A stretch of DNA of 64,000 nt from NCBI GenBank assembly GCA_016710115.1, contig JADJLN010000002.1:186001-250000 (forward strand), read 5' to 3'. A model generated the notes under the pieces. The model was not told the DNA's origin, did not search any database, and worked only from the letters and a program-made list of their open reading frames with translations. Numbering within the stretch: position 1 is the first letter of the stretch; each line of letters begins with the position of its first letter. This stretch comes from Saprospiraceae bacterium. GTDB lineage: Bacteria; Bacteroidota; Bacteroidia; Chitinophagales; Saprospiraceae. A program made the translations under genes and the position numbers. Positions 39,415-47,867 of this stretch are shown here, piece after piece.

Positions 39415-39531
39415 TTTACCTTTTACCCTTTACCCTTTACCCTTTACCCTTTACCCTTTACCCTTTACCCTTTACCCAATACCCAATACCCAATAATACC
39501 CAATACCCAATACCCAATACCCATTGACCCG
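39415..39531. repeat. Heptanucleotide array: ACCCTTT-type then ACCCAAT-type units
   Basis: About eight near-perfect ACCCTTT units followed by about seven ACCCAAT units with one irregular spacing (CAATAATACCC). Same composition and order as at 37155-37261. Confidence 0.88.
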
Positions 39532-39592
39532 AATCACATACCCCACTGACTGAAATATCCCCCTTTGTTATGGTATCCTCTGGTTTGAGGTC

Positions 39593-39600
39593 TACCTTTG
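39593..39600 (+). promoter_or_regulatory. -7 promoter box for acs
   Basis: TACCTTTG matches TAnnTTTG, 38 nt before the acs ATG at 39639. Confidence 0.45.
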
Positions 39601-39638
39601 GAAAACAGACTTTTTCTTTTCACAGAAAACCCGTCCGG

Positions 39639-41540
39639 ATGAAACCACTCATTCAATCCAGAGAAGAATATGACATCGCTTACCGGAAAAGCCTGGAGGA
39701 CCCGGAAGGTTTCTGGGCGGAACTGGCGGCTACCTTTACCTGGAAAAAACCCTGGGAGAAGGTCCTGGAATGGAACTTCGACCAACCCGATATCCAGTGG
39801 TTTGCCGGAGGTAAACTGAACATTACCGAAAACTGTCTGGATCGTCATCTCGCAACCAGGGGAGAAAAGACCGCCATTCTCTGGGAGCCCAACAATCCGG
39901 AAAACCCGACGCGCACATACTCGTACCGCCAACTGTATCATGAGGTTTGCAAGGTGGCGAACGCCTTGAAGGAACTGGGCGTCAGCAAGGGCGACCGGAT
40001 CTGCTTCTATATGCCGATGGTGCCCGAACTGGCGATTGCAGTCCTTGCCTGTGCCCGGATCGGCGCTGTCCATTCCGTCGTTTTTGCCGGGTTTTCAGCC
40101 AATGCGCTGGCTGACCGGATCAAGGATGCAGCATGTAAACTGGTCATTTGTTCAGACTTCAATGATCGGGGCCCCAAGCATATACCCGTCAAGGATGTGG
40201 TGGATGAAGCACTGGAAATGGAATGCCCGTCGGTGGCGCATGTCCTGGTCTATCGCCATACCGGCGACCCGGTCAACTGGACAGAAGGACGAGATCTGTG
40301 GTGGCATGAACAGGTGGACCACCAGGCGGATACCTGTCCGGCGGAAGTGATGGACAGTGAAGACATGCTCTTCATTCTCTATACATCAGGATCGACCGGA
40401 AAGCCGAAAGGGGTTGTCCATACATGTGGTGGTTTCATGGTGTTTACCTGGTATTCCTTTCTCAATGTGTTCCAGTATCAGGAACAGGATATCTATTTCT
40501 GTACAGCGGACATCGGGTGGATCACCGGACACAGCTATATTGTCTATGGACCCTTACTGGCCGGAGCAACCACACTGATGTTTGAAGGGGTGCCGACATA
40601 TCCCACGCCCGCCCGTTTCTGGGACATCATTGACAAGCACAAAGTCAATCAGTTTTATACTGCCCCGACAGCCATTCGCGCCCTGATGGCCATGGGTGAT
40701 CAATGGGTTGAAGGACACGATTTGTCGAGCTTGAAAGTGCTGGGGTCGGTTGGCGAACCGATCAACGAGGAGGCCTGGAAATGGTATCACGATCATGTTG
40801 GCCGGGGAACAGTGCCGATCGTCGATACGTGGTGGCAAACCGAAACTGGGGGTATCCTGATTTCTCCCATACCTCACGTCACACCGATGAAACCGGGTTA
40901 TGCCACCTTGCCCTTGCCCGGGGTTCAACCCTGTCTGGTGGACAGTGAAGGACGAGAGATTGAAGGGAATGATGTCGATGGGTTTCTGTGTATCAAATTC
41001 CCCTGGCCTTCTATCATTCGGACTACTTATGGTGACCATGAACGGTGCAGGACGACCTATTTTTCCGTGTACAAAGGGTTGTATTTTACCGGAGATGGTG
41101 CCCGTCGGGATCAGGACGGCCTCTATCGGATCATTGGCAGAGTGGATGATGTGATCAATGTGTCCGGCCATCGGATCGGAACGGCCGAGGTTGAAAATGC
41201 CATTAATTGTCATCCTGCGGTGGTCGAATCTGCTGTAGTCGGGTTTCCGCATGCCATCAAAGGGCAGGGCATTTATGCCTATGTGATCACCAGTCACGAA
41301 ATCAGGGATGTGGAGGGATTTCGAAATGAGGTCCTGGCTGTCGTGACCAGAGAGATCGGACCGATTGCCAAGCCGGATCAGATCCAGCTTGTCAGCGGGT
41401 TGCCCAAGACACGTTCGGGAAAGATCATGCGACGCATCCTGCGCAAGATCGCGTCATCAGATACGTCCGGCATGGGTGATACATCGACGCTGCTGAATCC
41501 GGAGGTGGTCGAAGAAATCAAGGCAGGAGCCCTGGTTTGA
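39639..41540 (+). CDS. acs: Acetyl-CoA synthetase
   Basis: 633 residues of the AMP-forming acyl-CoA synthetase family: FILYTSGSTGKPKGVVHTCG (phosphate loop), DIGWITGHSYIVYGPLLAGA, DTWWQTETGGILISP, TGDGARRDQDGLYRIIGRVD, and the C-terminal catalytic lysine loop KTRSGKIMRRILRKI, whose Lys is the usual acetylation site. It activates acetate to acetyl-CoA. It is convergent with the receiver-CRP regulator gene (13 bp apart). In many bacteria acs is controlled by CRP/FNR-type regulators, so the neighbour is suggestive. Confidence 0.95.
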   Translation: MKPLIQSREEYDIAYRKSLEDPEGFWAELAATFTWKKPWEKVLEWNFDQPDIQWFAGGKLNITENCLDRHLATRGEKTAILWEPNNPENPTRTYSYRQLYHEVCKVANALKELGVSKGDRICFYMPMVPELAIAVLACARIGAVHSVVFAGFSANALADRIKDAACKLVICSDFNDRGPKHIPVKDVVDEALEMECPSVAHVLVYRHTGDPVNWTEGRDLWWHEQVDHQADTCPAEVMDSEDMLFILYTSGSTGKPKGVVHTCGGFMVFTWYSFLNVFQYQEQDIYFCTADIGWITGHSYIVYGPLLAGATTLMFEGVPTYPTPARFWDIIDKHKVNQFYTAPTAIRALMAMGDQWVEGHDLSSLKVLGSVGEPINEEAWKWYHDHVGRGTVPIVDTWWQTETGGILISPIPHVTPMKPGYATLPLPGVQPCLVDSEGREIEGNDVDGFLCIKFPWPSIIRTTYGDHERCRTTYFSVYKGLYFTGDGARRDQDGLYRIIGRVDDVINVSGHRIGTAEVENAINCHPAVVESAVVGFPHAIKGQGIYAYVITSHEIRDVEGFRNEVLAVVTREIGPIAKPDQIQLVSGLPKTRSGKIMRRILRKIASSDTSGMGDTSTLLNPEVVEEIKAGALV

Positions 41541-41553
41541 AGAAACTGAGAAA

Positions 41554-42609
41554 TCAGTTGGGGAGATTCTCCAGTTTTTCCTTGTTGAGGATGGAAATAG
41601 AACTCTCCTCGATCTTGATCAGGCCTTCGTCACGGAAATCCGACAGTGTTCGAATCAACGTTTCCTTTGCCGTGCCGATGATCTGGGCGAGATCCTGGCG
41701 CATCATCGAAATCGGCACAGGCTGGCCGTCTTCCTGATATTTGACATGGAGTCTGAGCAGGGCTTCTGCGACGCGTTTGCGCACGGAGTGATAGGCGATC
41801 CGGATGAGGTTCTCTTCCTGGTCGGCCAGGTTTCTGGCGAGCATCTTGATGAGTCGGGCAGAGACATCCCGGTTCTGATGTAACAGATGGGTAAAATCTT
41901 CCCTGGGGATAAAATAGACTTCCGAATCTTCGAGTGCCGAAGCAGAAGTGGTATAGGGCGTGTCATTCAGCAGTTCGAGATAGCCGATAAAGTCACCCGG
42001 ACCGGCTACTTCCATGATCAGTTCGCGACCATCCTCACTGGCCTTGAAGACCTTGATCCGTCCTTTTTCAACCAGATATACCTGGCGAGGGTAGGAGCCT
42101 TCATGAAACAATGGCTCCTTGGCCTTCATGATCCGCATCCCCTGTTCGTGCGACAGGTTGAGCAGATTGGTATAACCCCGGGCTTCATTGATAAAGGCTT
42201 GAAGACCCTTGGCATCGCGTGAAAATTCCTGGTTGAGCTTGGCATTTTTGCGCAGTCGGGTTTCGACGGCTTCCAGCAATTCGACATCATCGAACGGCTT
42301 GGTGATATAGTCGTCAGCGCCCAGGTTCATACCCCGTCGGATATCCGATTTTTCCGTTTTTGCTGTCAGGAAGATAAACGGGATGTTGGCTGTTTCCGGG
42401 TTTTTTGTCAGAATGTGCAAGACTCCGAACCCGTCCAGTTCGGGCATCATGACATCGCACAGGATCAGGTCCGGTTTCTGATGAGTGGCGATATCCACAC
42501 CTACCTTACCATTTTCCGCTTTGAGGGCTTCGTAGTCAGAAAGGGTCAGGATCTCGGCGAGATTTTCACGGACATCCTGGTTGTCTTCAATAATGAGGAT
42601 CTTTTTCAT
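41554..42609 (-). CDS. Response regulator fused to a CRP/FNR-type transcription factor
   Basis: 351 residues. Residues 1-120 form a receiver: acidic pair EDN at 8-10, phospho-acceptor Asp52 in LILCDVMMPELDG, Thr82, Lys104 in YITKPFDD. About 145-265 form a cNMP-binding beta-barrel (EPLFHEGSYPRQVYLVEKGR, GPGDFIGYLELLND). About 265-340 form the dimer helix and winged HTH, with recognition helix GTAKETLIRTLSDFRDEGLI. The ExxxR spacing (ETLIR) matches FNR/FixK-type readers of TTGAT-N4-ATCAA. No FNR-like N-terminal cysteine cluster is present, so the signal should arrive by phosphorylation. It follows the PAS kinase by 53 bp. Confidence 0.92.
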   Translation of the reverse strand: MKKILIIEDNQDVRENLAEILTLSDYEALKAENGKVGVDIATHQKPDLILCDVMMPELDGFGVLHILTKNPETANIPFIFLTAKTEKSDIRRGMNLGADDYITKPFDDVELLEAVETRLRKNAKLNQEFSRDAKGLQAFINEARGYTNLLNLSHEQGMRIMKAKEPLFHEGSYPRQVYLVEKGRIKVFKASEDGRELIMEVAGPGDFIGYLELLNDTPYTTSASALEDSEVYFIPREDFTHLLHQNRDVSARLIKMLARNLADQEENLIRIAYHSVRKRVAEALLRLHVKYQEDGQPVPISMMRQDLAQIIGTAKETLIRTLSDFRDEGLIKIEESSISILNKEKLENLPN

Positions 42610-42662
42610 ATGTCGTTACGGCGCTGCAAATTACAATGGATATCAGAATAATCGGGTATCCG

Positions 42663-44021
42663 TCAGGTTGTTGCTGTCTTGCCGGTCATCGGCATCGTGA
42701 TCGTGAAGGTGGATCCTGCACCTTCTGTGGACGTAAACTGGATCTCGCCGCCCATCAGGTTGATGTACTGCCTGACGATATTCAAACCAAGGCCTGTACC
42801 CTGGATATTGGTCACGTTTTTTGCACGGAAGAACCGGGTGAACAAATGGACCTGGTCCTGGAGGGGAATGCCGATACCCTGGTCCTGGATTTCCAGTTTG
42901 ACCATGCCGTTGTGAAAGTCTGTTCGCAGATTGATCGCCTTGTTTTCCGGAGAATATTTTGTGGCGTTCGACAGGAGATTGTAGAGTACGTGTTTCATCA
43001 GCGTCCTGTCCTGGTTCATCCGGAGACCATCTGTCCGGGACTTGAGCAGCATATCCTGACCCGGTTTCAGGTTGGGTCTCAATTCGTCCAGGACCTCTTT
43101 GATCAGGTCATCCAGTGAGAACGATTCCAGGGTCAGGGTAATTCGCCCTTCCTCCAGTTTGGCCAGGGAAAGGAAGTCGTCCAGGATGCCGGTCAGCATG
43201 TTCACAGAAGATTTGATCCATTCGATGTGGCGGTTGCGTTGCTGTTGTTGTTCGCTGTGCGGGTATCTGGAGATCAGTCCTGCAGAAGACAGGATGGTAC
43301 TGAGCGGAGTGCGAAACTCATGTGAGGCCATGGACACAAAGCGACTTTTCAGCTCGTTCAGTTCTTTTTCCTTTTCAAGGGCATGCTGGAGCTCGCGTTC
43401 GTTATCGCGAAGCATGGCTTCGATCTGCTGGCGTTCTTTTATTTCCCGGTTGAGGGTCGTGTTGATCTGAATGAGTTGGTTGTTCTTTTCTTCCAACTCC
43501 AGGGTACGCTGGATTACCTTCCGTTCCAGTGCCTGATTCATGCGTTCGATCTCGGCTTCGGCCGATCGCAGGTTGGTCTTGTCCTGGATGATCCCGGCAT
43601 AATATCGGATATCCTCGATCATGACCTCATTGACCGCCAGTCGCATGGGAAACAGGCTGCCATCCTTTCGCTTCCCCTTCTCGTCCCGACCGATGCCGAT
43701 GATCCTGGGTTGCCCGGTTTCCTGGTAGTTTTTCAGATACTGGTCATGCTGCACAGCATGGTGCTCTGGCATCAGGATACGGACATTCTGACCGATCAAT
43801 TCGGTTCGATCATACCCGAAAAGGTTAATGGTGGCTTCATTCACCAGTTGAATCTGTCCACGATCATTGATAATAATGATACAGTCAATGGCCGTTTCAA
43901 AGATGGCGTGGAGGATGCTGGGATTGATCTCCAGGGGGAGGAAGAGGGGTGATCGGGCATAATTCAGGGAGTGGAACGACCGTTTGTGATAGAGATCATG
44001 GACAGAATTGATGGTGGTCAT
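42663..44021 (-). CDS. FixL-like haem-PAS sensor histidine kinase
   Basis: 452 residues, no membrane helix. The PAS domain (about 33-150) aligns closely with the FixL haem domain: LIGQNVRILMPEHHAVQHDQ then YLKNYQ, PRIIGIGRDEKGKRKDGSLF and PMRLAVNEV. His92 falls at the proximal haem ligand (B. japonicum FixL His200) and Arg112 at the distal Arg220. A coiled coil follows (150-225). H-box SRFVSMASHEFRTPL has His234; then N-box NLLSNATKYSP, G1 DQGIGIP and G2 GTGLGLNIV. Inferred to phosphorylate the receiver-CRP protein encoded just downstream. Confidence 0.88.
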   Translation of the reverse strand: MTTINSVHDLYHKRSFHSLNYARSPLFLPLEINPSILHAIFETAIDCIIIINDRGQIQLVNEATINLFGYDRTELIGQNVRILMPEHHAVQHDQYLKNYQETGQPRIIGIGRDEKGKRKDGSLFPMRLAVNEVMIEDIRYYAGIIQDKTNLRSAEAEIERMNQALERKVIQRTLELEEKNNQLIQINTTLNREIKERQQIEAMLRDNERELQHALEKEKELNELKSRFVSMASHEFRTPLSTILSSAGLISRYPHSEQQQQRNRHIEWIKSSVNMLTGILDDFLSLAKLEEGRITLTLESFSLDDLIKEVLDELRPNLKPGQDMLLKSRTDGLRMNQDRTLMKHVLYNLLSNATKYSPENKAINLRTDFHNGMVKLEIQDQGIGIPLQDQVHLFTRFFRAKNVTNIQGTGLGLNIVRQYINLMGGEIQFTSTEGAGSTFTITMPMTGKTATT

Positions 44022-44073
44022 GACGGGTTTTTCCCCAGAACCTGTTGTTTTGTGATGAACAAATAAACCTATT

Positions 44074-44510
44074 ATGAACTTCCAGTCACCTATCAGCGAA
44101 TTCATGACCAAACAGGTCATTACGGTTTCTCCTGCGGATACATTGGTACACGTCAAGGAGATTTTCGACAAATATAGTATTCACCACTTACCTGTGGTGG
44201 ATATGCGACGTATAGAGGGAATCATTTCCAAGTCGGACCTGCTCCATTTTCTGCGCGGTTTTACCGGAGTGGAGGACGACAATATGCTGGATGAAGCCCG
44301 TTTGCGGAATTATCAGGCACGAGATATCATGACAACCCGGATGGCTAAAGTGGATTCGTCCGACCGCATCAATGTCGCACTAGAGGTATTCAAGATCAAC
44401 CGGTTCCACGCATTGCCCGTGGTCGATAATGATGAACTTGTCGGCATTCTGACCCACACGATATTATTTCTGCGCTGGTGACCGAAGATCCGGTGAAGGC
44501 AGTATTTTAA
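44074..44510 (+). CDS. CBS-domain pair protein (apparent frameshift)
   Basis: About 145 residues, two CBS motifs: MTKQVITVSPADTLVHVKEI with IHHLPVVDMRRIEGIISKSD, and MTTRMAKVDSSDRINVALEV with FHALPVVDNDELVGILT. A missing C in the run 44453-44455 restores the ending HDIISALVTEDPVKAVF. CBS pairs bind adenosine nucleotides. It is divergent from the PAS kinase across 52 bp and starts a run of stress genes. Confidence 0.88.
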
Positions 44511-44531
44511 TCGCCCATAATCGACCTGACT

Positions 44532-45425
44532 ATGAAGAAGTGGTATCTGGTGCCTACTGATTTTTCTGCAGCGGCACGAAATGCAGCTCTCTATGCGATG
44601 AACCTGGCTCATCAGTCAGGGCATGGCATCCATTTCTTCTATGCTTTTCAACCGGACCTCGATGTTCAGACTCCCTTCCTGTATGACTCTATGGCCAAAA
44701 TGCAGGAAATGTGGATGGAAAAGCTGGAAGCCTGGTGTGATGAACTGATCAATGAACACAGGAAGATCGATCGTGCATTGGTGCGCAATGAGGTCAGTAT
44801 CGGGTTTGCAGCCGAGGAGATCATCCGCTTGAGCGAAGAGGACGAAAACAGTATGATCATCATGGGCACCAAAGGTGAAGGGGGTATGGTCGGTACCTGG
44901 TTGGGAACTGTTTCTGGCAAGGTGGCTCAGGAGGCATACTGCCCTGTCTGGCTCGTGCCCGTGGATGCGCATATCAAACCCCTTCGCAATATCCTCTATG
45001 CCAGCAGTGGGGATGCCATTGCAGAGGACATGATCCATCAGGTCGTGCGGTTTACACGGAAAATGGAGTCAACCCTGCATTTTGTCCATATCCACCATGC
45101 GCAAGGCGCACCGGAAGACAGGATTATCGAGAAGATCTTCGAAACATTGGGCGCAGGCGCTTTTGGTGACCTGTCCTATATCGTGGAAATGATCAACGGG
45201 CAGGATATCATCCAGGAGCTCAATGATTATGTGGTGCGCAACGATGTCGATCTGGTGATCAGCGTAACCCATCACAAATCGTTCTGGGAAAAGCTGGTCA
45301 AGCGATCGATCACTCGAGACCTGACCACTCATGCAAGTGTCCCCACATTAATTCTGCACAAGGATGATGAACGGTCATTGAATACGTATATCGACACCGT
45401 GTCCTGGCCATTGGTGATCTCCTGA
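44532..45425 (+). CDS. Universal stress protein, tandem UspA domains
   Basis: 297 residues, two UspA domains. The first has KWYLVPTDFSAAARNAALYA and the ATP-binding-type loop IMGTKGEGGMVGTWLGTVSG then CPVWLVP. The second (from about 150) is degenerate in that loop (VISVTHHKSFWEKLVKRSIT). Cytoplasmic. It follows the CBS gene by 21 bp, so co-transcription is likely. Usp proteins respond to growth arrest and, in several bacteria, low oxygen. Confidence 0.9.
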   Translation: MKKWYLVPTDFSAAARNAALYAMNLAHQSGHGIHFFYAFQPDLDVQTPFLYDSMAKMQEMWMEKLEAWCDELINEHRKIDRALVRNEVSIGFAAEEIIRLSEEDENSMIIMGTKGEGGMVGTWLGTVSGKVAQEAYCPVWLVPVDAHIKPLRNILYASSGDAIAEDMIHQVVRFTRKMESTLHFVHIHHAQGAPEDRIIEKIFETLGAGAFGDLSYIVEMINGQDIIQELNDYVVRNDVDLVISVTHHKSFWEKLVKRSITRDLTTHASVPTLILHKDDERSLNTYIDTVSWPLVIS

Positions 45426-45461
45426 TGATTACCTTAGCGGTTCGATCAATGTAACCAGCTT

Positions 45462-46244
45462 ATGATCCTGATTGGAACCGACTTTTCTGCAGGCTCGCTG
45501 CATGCGGCCAGAATTGGACTCCTGCTTGCTCAACAGACAGATTCACGAGTGGTGTTGCTCCATGCCTTCAAAGCGCAGAGCCGGACGGGCATGTTTATGT
45601 CGATGGATCGATATATCCGCCAGGCAGCTGAACAGGATATGGCTGAATTCGTCTCCCGGATCGATCCCGAATTGCGGCCGTTTATCCATGAAACACGAGT
45701 CGTCCGCGGATATGCCGAAGAGGTGATCATGCAATGGGACGAAGATCAGGACGTGGGGTTGGTGGTCGTCGGTACCCAGGGCTCCAGTGCCATCAAGGAG
45801 ATCTTCATGGGGCGAACCGCCAATATCCTGCTGAACAAATTGAACAGCCCCATTCTCGCGATCCCCGAAGAGGCAGTGGCACGCACCCCGTCCGGACTGG
45901 TCTTTGCCTGGGACGGTCGCCCCATGGATCAGTCGACTATAGAGGAATTGATGGAATGGTCTGGAAAACTGGGTGTATCTCTGCAGGTCATGCATGTGCA
46001 TACACCCCATTCCGATCCTTGTGATGAAGGCACCGCCCTGTTTTTCAAAGACCGCGGCATCGATGTGACCATCATTCCGGGTGAAGGGGATGTCAAGGAT
46101 GAGATCGATGATTATCTGCAGCAATTTTCCAATACCTGGCTGACCCTCATCAAACGGGAACGGGGATTCTTTGAACCCTTTTTCCACGATTCCATGGTCA
46201 AACGGGAGATTTTTTCCACCACCAATCCGATCTTGATTATTTAA
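45462..46244 (+). CDS. Universal stress protein, tandem UspA domains
   Basis: 260 residues: MILIGTDFSAGSLHAARIGL and the nucleotide-binding loop VVGTQGSSAIKEIFMGRTAN then SPILAIP, followed by a divergent second domain ending STTNPILII. It lies 36 bp after the previous Usp gene, same strand. Together with the neighbouring CBS and Hsp20 genes it forms a stress module. Confidence 0.9.
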   Translation: MILIGTDFSAGSLHAARIGLLLAQQTDSRVVLLHAFKAQSRTGMFMSMDRYIRQAAEQDMAEFVSRIDPELRPFIHETRVVRGYAEEVIMQWDEDQDVGLVVVGTQGSSAIKEIFMGRTANILLNKLNSPILAIPEEAVARTPSGLVFAWDGRPMDQSTIEELMEWSGKLGVSLQVMHVHTPHSDPCDEGTALFFKDRGIDVTIIPGEGDVKDEIDDYLQQFSNTWLTLIKRERGFFEPFFHDSMVKREIFSTTNPILII

Positions 46245-46254
46245 TCGGTTTTCA

Positions 46255-46430
46255 GTTGTCAGTTTTCAGTTTTCAGTTTTCGGTTTTCGGTTGTCAGTTG
46301 TCGGTTATTAGTTATCGATCTCTTTCAGGCTTCAGTTTTTTTGATTTTGAATTTATTTGGTATTTGGTATTTGGTATTTAGTATTTGGTATTTGTTTGTG
46401 ATTTGTGATTTGGTATTTAGTATTTACCTG
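46255..46430. repeat. TTTTCAGT/TTTTCGG and TATTTGG short tandem repeats
   Basis: Two consecutive AT-rich arrays: octamer/heptamer TTTTCAGT-TTTTCGG units at about 46255-46315 and TATTTGG heptamers at about 46355-46430. No gene. Confidence 0.8.
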
Positions 46431-46559
46431 CCATCAGCCAGGTTTATGATTTGACATTTCTCTCCCTTTTGTTTTCTATTCAGCCAGCCTTCCAGCCTTC
46501 TAAGGCGTATGAAATTTTGAATTTGATATTTGTAATTTTTTTGTTTTATGTTATTTGCA

Positions 46560-46650
46560 ATTTGGTGCTTTTCCCCCTTCCGACTTCCCCCTTCCGACTT
46601 CCCCCTTCCCCTTTCCGACTTCCCCCTTCCGACTTCCCCCTTCCGACTTG
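46560..46650. repeat. CTTCCGACTTCCCC repeat
   Basis: Pyrimidine-rich 14-bp units (CTTCCGACTTCCCC, two 7-bp half units) in tandem upstream of the Hsp20 gene. Same class as the other heptamer arrays. Confidence 0.75.
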
Positions 46651-46756
46651 AGCAACACCGTCCCAAAGTCCTGACCCAAGTCACCCCCCCGGTTGTCTCA
46701 GGTCATTTGCCGGAGAGAGGCTCAGGATTACTTTAGTGGCAGATAAAAACTCTGTC

Positions 46757-47197
46757 ATGAATCTCACAAAATGGCCGGGTAACATGCTTCACCCGATGAA
46801 CCAATGGGTCGACAGATTCTTCACGGAAGAAGACCCCTTCTTCACTGAGAATCGGACCAACCGGGCTAACCTGCCCGCTGTCAACGTCAAGGAGACAGAT
46901 GAAGCATACATGATCGAAGTGGCAGCCCCCGGATTGCTCAAGGAAGACTTTAAAGTCTCGTGTGAAGACCAGCGATTGATCATCCGGGCTGAACACCAGA
47001 CAGAAAAGGAGAAAAAGGAAGATGACTGCATGCGCCGTGAATTCAATTTCACCCGGTTTGAACGCCACTTCCAGTTGCCGGAGGATGTCCTTGCAGACAA
47101 CGTGAAGGCAACCTACGAAAACGGACTGCTGAAGATCAACATGCCCCGAAAGGCATTGAAGATCAATAAGGAGACCCGTTTGATTGACGTCAGATGA
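46757..47197 (+). CDS. Small heat-shock protein, Hsp20 family
   Basis: 146 residues. The alpha-crystallin domain spans about 38-140 (NLPAVNVKETDEAYMIEVAA, LIIRAEHQTEKEKKEDD, RFERHFQLPEDVLADNVKAT, ENGLLKINMPRK). An N-terminal arm with LTKWPG and DRFFTEEDPFF precedes it. ATP-independent holdase chaperone of the cytoplasm. A GTG at 46736 would add seven residues; the ATG is preferred. Confidence 0.92.
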   Translation: MNLTKWPGNMLHPMNQWVDRFFTEEDPFFTENRTNRANLPAVNVKETDEAYMIEVAAPGLLKEDFKVSCEDQRLIIRAEHQTEKEKKEDDCMRREFNFTRFERHFQLPEDVLADNVKATYENGLLKINMPRKALKINKETRLIDVR

Positions 47198-47219
47198 TCT
47201 AGTGTTGGTAATAGGTTTT

Positions 47220-47254
47220 GCGACGGAGGTCTCCTGGAGACTTCCGTTGCTTTT
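47220..47254 (+). terminator. Probable rho-independent terminator after hsp20
   Basis: GCGACGGAGGTCTCC pairs with GGAGACTTCCGTTGC (13 of 15 positions), followed by TTTT. Confidence 0.6.
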
Positions 47255-47290
47255 CATCCCATCCGTTTTCACCCGTAAACCCGAAGAGCC

Positions 47291-47740
47291 ATGTTCGATC
47301 CCCGACTTTTGAAGGTCCATGAAGTGATGACAACCGATGTGTATATTATTCAGCCCAATACCACTTTACTGGAGGCACAACGAATATTTAAGGCAAATAC
47401 CATTCATCACTTGCCCGTTGTATTGGACGGCCATTTGGAAGGCATGCTGAGTAAATCCGATTTATTGTTGATTTCTACGGCATTCCCTCTGAATGATCCG
47501 GGAGCAAGAGACAAGAATAACGATCCTTTCCTTTCCAAAATGCTGGCAGCGGAAGTGATGACCAAACACGTGGTCAAACTGGGACCAGATATGACTCTTG
47601 AAGTAGCCGTTGGCATTTTCCTCGAAAATCTCTTTCACGCGATGCCAGTAGTCGATGAAAAAGGCAATCTGCTCGGCATCCTGAGTTGGCTGGACTTGAT
47701 CAGAGTGGCCTATGTGCCGCAGCGGCAGTTGGGGGTGTGA
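47291..47740 (+). CDS. CBS-domain pair protein
   Basis: 149 residues with two CBS motifs: VHEVMTTDVYIIQPNTTLLE with IHHLPVVLDGHLEGMLSKSD, and VMTKHVVKLGPDMTLEVAVG with FHAMPVVDEKGNLLGILSWL. It is a paralogue of the protein encoded at 44074 and closes the stress module. Confidence 0.9.
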   Translation: MFDPRLLKVHEVMTTDVYIIQPNTTLLEAQRIFKANTIHHLPVVLDGHLEGMLSKSDLLLISTAFPLNDPGARDKNNDPFLSKMLAAEVMTKHVVKLGPDMTLEVAVGIFLENLFHAMPVVDEKGNLLGILSWLDLIRVAYVPQRQLGV

Positions 47741-47867
47741 TCCATAGGGTTGTGGAGAGGATTAACTCTAAAAATTGTCAGAAATATGACAAAATGAATT
47801 TTTTTCTTGCGAATTGAGTTTTATAAAACTACATTACAGTATAGTTTTATTCTTAAAATTTAAAAGT

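Noticed and set aside
39415..39531. CRISPR-like or telomere-like repeat
   Set aside because: Seven-base units run head to tail without spacers; the same type occurs at several intergenic sites inside the chromosome.
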